11,470 nt of DNA from Pseudomonadota bacterium (GTDB lineage Bacteria > Pseudomonadota > Alphaproteobacteria > Rhizobiales > Kaistiaceae). Under the pieces are notes generated by a model that was given only the letters and a program-made list of their open reading frames with translations, had not been told where the DNA came from and did no database searches. A program made the translations under genes and the position numbers. Location of the stretch: the NCBI GenBank assembly GCA_023433185.1, contig JAEZEN010000143.1:1-11470 (forward strand), read 5' to 3'. Positions 7,410 through 11,470 of this stretch are shown here, piece by piece. Each line of letters opens with the position of its first letter. Positions within the stretch are counted from its first letter, which is position 1.

Positions 7410-8159
7410 CTACTCGGTCCCGAGATAGATGTTCTTCACGCCCTCGTTGGCCGCGACCTCGTCGAAGGTCCCTTCCGCGAACAGCCGGCCGAGGTGGAGG
7501 ACGCTGGTATGGGCGTCGAGGCTGCGGATGAAGGCCATGTCGTGCTCGATCACGACGACGGTCATGCCGTCGCGGTTGACCTCGCGGATGATCTCGGCCG
7601 TCCGCTCGGTCTCCTCGCTCGAGAGCCCCGCCGTCGGCTCGTCGAGGAGCAGAAGGTCCGGCTTTGCGGCGAGCGACATGGCGATGGCGAGCCATTGCTG
7701 CTGGCCGTGCGAAAGGTTCCGGACGAGCCTTTCGCCGGTGTCGGGGAGGCCGACGAGGGCGAGCAGGGCGGCGACCCGGGCCGGGATCTCATCGCGCCGA
7801 TATACTCGGCAGAGCGGGATGAACAGATTCTGGAAGACGGTGAGGTCGCCCAGCACCCGCATGTTCTGGAACTTGACCGAGATGCCCATCCGCGCGCGGC
7901 GGAACGCCGGGTAGCGCGTGACGTCCTCGCCCCTGTAGACGATTCTCCCCGAGGTCGGCCGCTCGGTGCCCATCAGCATCTTGAAGAAGGTGCTCTTGCC
8001 AGCCCCGTTCGGACCGAGGATGCAATGCACCTCCCCCGCCGCGATGGTCAGCGACAGACCGTTCAGCGCGCGGATTCCGCCATAGAGCTTGTGTACGTCG
8101 CGCATCTCGAGGATGGCGTCGCGGCGGGCAAGGGGGTCGGTCGCCGCCGCCGCGCTCAT
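7410..8159 (-). CDS. urtD: urea/amide ABC transporter ATP-binding protein UrtD
   Basis: The second ATPase of the importer is 249 residues long. It shows Walker A GPNGAGKST (49-57), the KFQN segment (97-100) typical of LivG/UrtD, the signature LSHGQQQWLAI (149-159), Walker B DLLLLDEP (168-175) and the H-loop IEHD (204-207). LSHGQxQWL followed by DEPTAGLSSEETERTAE is typical of UrtD rather than LivG. The start at 8159 is chosen because AGGGGG precedes it closely and its ATG overlaps the urtC stop as ATGA, implying coupled translation. The frame stays open far upstream but that part is the shadow of urtC. Confidence 0.92.
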   Translation of the reverse strand: MSAAAATDPLARRDAILEMRDVHKLYGGIRALNGLSLTIAAGEVHCILGPNGAGKSTFFKMLMGTERPTSGRIVYRGEDVTRYPAFRRARMGISVKFQNMRVLGDLTVFQNLFIPLCRVYRRDEIPARVAALLALVGLPDTGERLVRNLSHGQQQWLAIAMSLAAKPDLLLLDEPTAGLSSEETERTAEIIREVNRDGMTVVVIEHDMAFIRSLDAHTSVLHLGRLFAEGTFDEVAANEGVKNIYLGTE

Positions 8160-9289
8160 GTCACCCCCTTGGACCGCGCCGGAACGAGATCGGGCGCCTC
8201 GGCCTTCCGCCGGCGGTGCACGAGCCGGCCGATCCAGGCGCCGAGGGTCGCGATGATCCCTTCCGGCGCGACCAGCATCGCCACGACGAGGATGAGGCCG
8301 AGGACGAAGAGCGAGATCTCGCCGTAGGACGCGAGTTCGAGCGAGATCCAGCTGAGCAGGATCGTGCCGATCACCACCGACGTGAGGTCCTTGCGTCCGC
8401 CGACCGCCACCCAGATGACGACCAGGATGTTGGGGGCCACGCTGAAGCCGTCGGGATGGATATAGGTCCCCCATGCCGTGTAGAGCGTACCGGCGAGGCC
8501 GGCGATCGCCGCCGACAGCGAGAACACCATCAGCTGGATGCGGCGGACATCGTAGCCGAAGGTCTCGGTCCGTTCGAGATCCTCGCGGCACGAGAGGAGC
8601 ACGTAGCCGTGCTTCGAGTTCACCAGAAGGCGGAGGCCGAGATAGACCGCCGTGCCGATGCCGAGGACCAGCCAGTAGAAGCCCGGCCGGCGCCCGTCGA
8701 ACTCGGCGACCAGTTCGCCGAGGCCGAGCGTGAGATTGGGAATGCCCGGGTTCCCCGAGCCGGCCGGCCGGAGTCCGTTCATGCCGCCGAGCGCGGCCGT
8801 GCCGATGGCGTAGGACGGGTCGGCCGTCTGGCGCATGAAGAGGCCGAGGAGCAGCGAGACCACCAGCGTCAGGATCGCGACATAGACCCCCTTGAGGCGG
8901 CTGTAGAACATGAGCGCCCCCAGCACCGCGGCGAACAGCGCCGGGGCGGCGATGCCGGCGAGGACCGCGAGGTCGGAATTGCCGTGGGCGCGGATGAGGT
9001 TCATGCCGACGATGCCGTAGGCGTAGCCGCCGATGCCGAAGAAAGCCGCCTGGCCGAGGCTGAGGATGCCGCCATAGCCCCAGATCAGGCAGAGGCTCAT
9101 GGCGAGGATCGCGGAGATCGCGATGTTGCTGGCGGTGATCGTCTGGAAGCGCGAGGCGTAGGACGGCAGGAAGGCCAGGGCGACGAGCACGACGAGGAAA
9201 CAGACCCAGAAGAAGCGGCTGTTGCCGAGGGTCTGCGGTCCGTTGAGCCGCCCGAGCCAGCCGAGGGGCGACGATGCCGGTCCGGACAT
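8156..9289 (-). CDS. urtC: urea/amide ABC transporter permease UrtC
   Basis: This 377-residue inner-membrane permease (LivM class) has about nine to ten hydrophobic segments. Typical blocks are IWGYGGILSLGQAAFFGIGGYAYG early in the protein, the GGMNGL loop in the middle, a cytoplasmic EAA-like region (FGYDVRRIQLMVFSLSAAIAGLAG), and IWVAVGGRKDLTSVVIGT, a UrtC-like signature. A charged tail rich in Arg/Lys follows the last segment. The start at 9289 follows AGAGG at 9297-9301, which overlaps the end of urtB; a longer reading to 9403 would only read the urtB shadow. It lies 4 bases after urtB and overlaps urtD by 4. Confidence 0.92.
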   Translation of the reverse strand: MSGPASSPLGWLGRLNGPQTLGNSRFFWVCFLVVLVALAFLPSYASRFQTITASNIAISAILAMSLCLIWGYGGILSLGQAAFFGIGGYAYGIVGMNLIRAHGNSDLAVLAGIAAPALFAAVLGALMFYSRLKGVYVAILTLVVSLLLGLFMRQTADPSYAIGTAALGGMNGLRPAGSGNPGIPNLTLGLGELVAEFDGRRPGFYWLVLGIGTAVYLGLRLLVNSKHGYVLLSCREDLERTETFGYDVRRIQLMVFSLSAAIAGLAGTLYTAWGTYIHPDGFSVAPNILVVIWVAVGGRKDLTSVVIGTILLSWISLELASYGEISLFVLGLILVVAMLVAPEGIIATLGAWIGRLVHRRRKAEAPDLVPARSKGVT

Positions 9290-9293
9290 CGCC

Positions 9294-10184
9294 CTACCTC
9301 TGCATCGCGGTGATGCGGCGGCGCTCGATGTAGTCGGAGATGCCGGACGGCATGACGAGCAGGGCGACGAAGGCAGCCGCCATGATCGAGACATAGCCCA
9401 CATACTGGTTGAACACGTTCGAGCTGATCGTCTGGATGCCGGCGAGGTAGGCCGCGGAATAGGCGAGGCCGAGGATCGCGTTGGCGCCGCCGCCGATGAC
9501 CACGGTGATGAAGGCGAGCGGTGTGTAGCTCTGGCCGAAGAACGGCGAGATCGCCGCGGTCATGGCGAACATGCCGCCGGCGATGCCGCCCAGCGCCGCG
9601 CCGAGGCCGAAGGTCAGCGTGTAGATCTTGCGCGTGTCGATGCCGAGCGCATCGGCCATCCTGGGGTTCTCGATGGTTGCCCGCGCCCGATTGCCGAACT
9701 GGGTATAGCGGAACATCGCCCAGAGGCCGACGATCAGCAGGATGGCCACCGCGAACAGCACCATCCGGTAGGTGCCGAACGAGAAGTCGCCGACCGAGAA
9801 GCTGCCGAAAGGCGTCGGCATGTTCATCACCGACGGGCCGAGGGTGAGGAGCACGCCCTGGCTGAGGACGAGGCTGAGCCCCCAGGTGACGACCAGCGAC
9901 GACAGGAGCTGGTTGTAGAAGTGCCGGATGATGAGCCGCTCGATGATGATGCCCGCCAGGCCGGCCCCCAGCGCGGCGAGGAGGATCGCGAAGGGCACCG
10001 GCACGCCGGCGTGGAAGGCGTAGGTGGCGATGTAGGCGCCGATCATCATCAGTTCGCCATGCGCCATGTTGATGACGCCCATCATGCCGTAGATGAGGAT
10101 CAGCCCGACGGCGGAGAGCAGCAGGAAGGCCGCGTTGTCGAAGTACTGGTAGAAGTAGCTGACGAATTGGCCGAGCTGATCCAT
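9294..10184 (-). CDS. urtB: urea/amide ABC transporter permease UrtB
   Basis: This 296-residue inner-membrane permease (LivH class) pairs with UrtC. The hallmark GLILIYGMMGVINMAHGELMMIGAY is near the N-terminus (about 27-51). It is followed by the IIERLIIRHFYNQLLSSLVVTWGL region, the EAA-like cytoplasmic loop ENPRMADALGIDTRKIYTLTFGLG, and GQSYTPLAFITVVIGGGANAILG. Many proteobacterial UrtB proteins carry a long periplasmic extension ahead of this core; this one does not and has LivH-like size. The ribosome binding site is weak (GGGAA). It is separated from urtA by 103 bases holding a strong hairpin. Confidence 0.9.
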   Translation of the reverse strand: MDQLGQFVSYFYQYFDNAAFLLLSAVGLILIYGMMGVINMAHGELMMIGAYIATYAFHAGVPVPFAILLAALGAGLAGIIIERLIIRHFYNQLLSSLVVTWGLSLVLSQGVLLTLGPSVMNMPTPFGSFSVGDFSFGTYRMVLFAVAILLIVGLWAMFRYTQFGNRARATIENPRMADALGIDTRKIYTLTFGLGAALGGIAGGMFAMTAAISPFFGQSYTPLAFITVVIGGGANAILGLAYSAAYLAGIQTISSNVFNQYVGYVSIMAAAFVALLVMPSGISDYIERRRITAMQR

Positions 10185-10287
10185 CGACAGGCGTTCCCAG
10201 AAATGTTCGTCGGGCCGTGGCAGAGGCGGCCAAGCAAGGTCGATGCCGCGACCGGGTGCGCCGGCCGCGGCATGAGGTTCATCTCAC
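10185..10287 (-). other. urtA-urtB intergenic spacer
   Basis: No gene is seen in these 103 bases. The main content is the hairpin at 10243-10273. The spacer is much longer than any other junction in the urt operon (3 and 4 bases, and one 4-base overlap), so it probably has a role in setting the ratio of binding protein to permease. Confidence 0.6.
10243..10273 (-). repeat. strong stem-loop between urtA and urtB
   Basis: ATGCCGCG (10243-10250) and CGCGGCAT (10266-10273) are perfect reverse complements. After one A/C mismatch the stem continues as CCGG/CCGG (10252-10255 and 10261-10264), closing on a 5-base loop. That makes 12 base pairs in 31 bases. On the - strand the sequence after it (CGACCTTGCTTGG) is not a clean T-run, so it looks more like a leaky terminator or a 3'-end-stabilising structure for the urtA mRNA than a full terminator. 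Such elements are well known after binding-protein genes in ABC operons. Confidence 0.6.
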
Positions 10288-11470
10288 CTACTGGGCAAAG
10301 AACTGCTCCCAGGCGGGATTGTCCGGCGGCAGGAACTGGCGGTTGGGTGCCTCGACGGTCATGTCGACGCCGATCTCGCTGAGGAAGGTCGGCTCGGTCA
10401 GCCCGAGGTCGGTGATCAGCTCCAGTTCATGGTCGTCGTTCACCATGAAGAAGTAGGTGTGCATCGCCGCGTGGTGCTGGTCGCCGCGCAGCGTCCACGG
10501 GCCGCCCGGCGCGTCGGGGATCGAGATGTCGCTCTCGAGCGCGGCGATCACGGCGTCGGTCTCGACCGTGCCCGCCTTCTTCCACGCCTCGGCCATCGCC
10601 TTCACCGCGACATAGCCGAAGCCGGCATGCTCGTTGACGTAGACGACGTCGGGGAACATGGCGCGGATCTTCTCGACGAAGGCCACGCTATGCTCGCCCG
10701 GCACGTCCTCGATGTAGCCCGGCGGCACGTACATGTTGGCGAGCGTCGGCGGGGCGAAACGCTTGTGCTCGTAGCCGTCGGAGATGGTGACGTTGGACCA
10801 CATCGGCGTCTTCAGGCCGGCCGCCTGGGCCTGCGGATAGAACTGGGCATGATCGGCACCGACCAGGCAATGGACCTGGAAATCCGGCCGGATCGCCTGG
10901 ATCTTGTCGATGGTCGCCTGCCACTGCGAGACGCCGAAGGGGAAATATTCCTCCATCTCGATCTCGCCGCCGGCAAGGCCCGCCGCGACCCGGACCCACT
11001 GGCCGATGGCGCGGCAGAAGTTGTAGTCGGCGCCGATGAAGGTCATCCGCGGGCCCATGTTCTCGACCATGTACCTGATCGCCGGGATGACCTGCTGTTC
11101 CGGCGTCGGCCCTGAGAAGAAAGGAGTAGCGGTCGGCGATGCCGCCCTCGCCCTGGTTGTTGTGCCAGAAGATGACCTCGTTGCGGACTACCTCCTGGCG
11201 GGCCGCCTCGCGCTCGGCGCCGGTATAGCCGGCCATGACCACGTCGGCCTCGTCGTCGAGATGCACCGCTGGGCGAGCTGCTGGTAGCGGCCCACGTCCG
11301 ACTGGCCGTCATAGGTGATCAGCTTGACCATCTTGGTCTCGCCGTCGACCTCGATGCCGCCGGCATCGTTGATCTCCTTGACGGCGAGCTGGTAGCCGTA
11401 GGTCTTCGGCGTCGCCATGATCGAGAAGTCGCCGGAAAGATCGGCGATCGTGCAGACGACGATCTCATCC
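10288..11470 (-). pseudogene. urtA: urea/amide ABC transporter substrate-binding protein UrtA, 5'-partial, two frameshifts
   Basis: This is the periplasmic binding protein of the importer, UrtA/AmiC/FmdD-like. Reading continues to the right edge, so the signal peptide and first residues are outside the window. About 393 residues are present after correcting two indels. Blocks seen are CTIADLSGDFS, YGYQLAVKEINDAGGI, VMAGYTGAEREA, GPTPEQQVIPAIRYMVE, FIGADYNFCRA, NEHAGFGYVAVKAMAEAW and DAPGGPWTL followed by HH. Reading order is frame 1 to about 11269, a second frame from 11266 to about 11123 (one base missing near 11266-11268), then the original frame again (one extra T on the - strand, at the AAA of 11120-11122). 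Unrepaired, the gene hits TAG at 11188-11190. Because both changes are single-base, compensating and 150 bases apart in an otherwise intact gene, sequencing error is at least as likely as true decay. Confidence 0.8.

Noticed and set aside
6714..8327. 537-residue open frame on the + strand over urtE and urtD
   Set aside because: It is antisense to two genes with complete ABC ATPase motifs; the composition is that of a GC shadow.
8216..9313. Long open frame on the + strand opposite urtC
   Set aside because: Its Glu/Asp/Arg/His-rich composition mirrors the reverse complement of membrane-protein codons; no domain is recognisable.

Overview
The window (about two thirds G+C) looks like part of an alphaproteobacterial chromosome. 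It is dense and operon-packed, with third-position G/C codon use, and its gene order ureABCEFGD is of the kind known from Rhizobiales/Hyphomicrobiales (for example the second urease locus of Brucella). The genus cannot be fixed from the sequence. There are no tRNAs, rRNAs, insertion sequences or CRISPR arrays.

Layout. Bases 1-211 are a non-coding leader. It holds an 18-bp lux-box-like inverted repeat (82-99), a plausible -35/-10 pair directly behind it (100-128), and an 8-bp stem next to the ureA ribosome binding site (166-196). Then come, all on the + strand and tightly spaced, ureA (212), ureB (536), ureC (1069), ureE (2786), ureF (3350), ureG (4122) and ureD (4744-5601): three structural subunits and a full set of nickel-insertion accessory proteins. 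After a 293-bp gap is a LuxR-type regulator (5895-6650) with an autoinducer-binding-like domain and an HTH domain; no luxI-type synthase is in the window. Facing it on the - strand is a urea/short-amide ABC importer of the Urt/Liv class, transcribed urtA-urtB-urtC-urtD-urtE from the right edge leftwards. Its first gene runs off the right edge and carries two compensating one-base frameshifts. A strong hairpin lies between urtA and urtB.

How it may work together. The importer would bring urea, or a related small amide, into the cell. UreABC would hydrolyse it after UreD/F/G/E load nickel. The LuxR-type protein may switch the ure operon on through the inverted repeat ahead of ureA. The last step is inference, but promoter geometry and gene neighbourhood agree.

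What stands out. UreC keeps every nickel ligand and the core catalytic residues, yet departs from ordinary ureases around the active site: HPH instead of HIH, a shortened loop where the conserved THATTCTPGP stretch normally lies, and changes next to the flap histidine and after the DSQ motif. UreB has long extra ends. The combination (divergent urease, own importer, LuxR solo, lux-box-like operator) is the best candidate here for an undescribed regulated system, possibly with a substrate or regulation different from standard urease.
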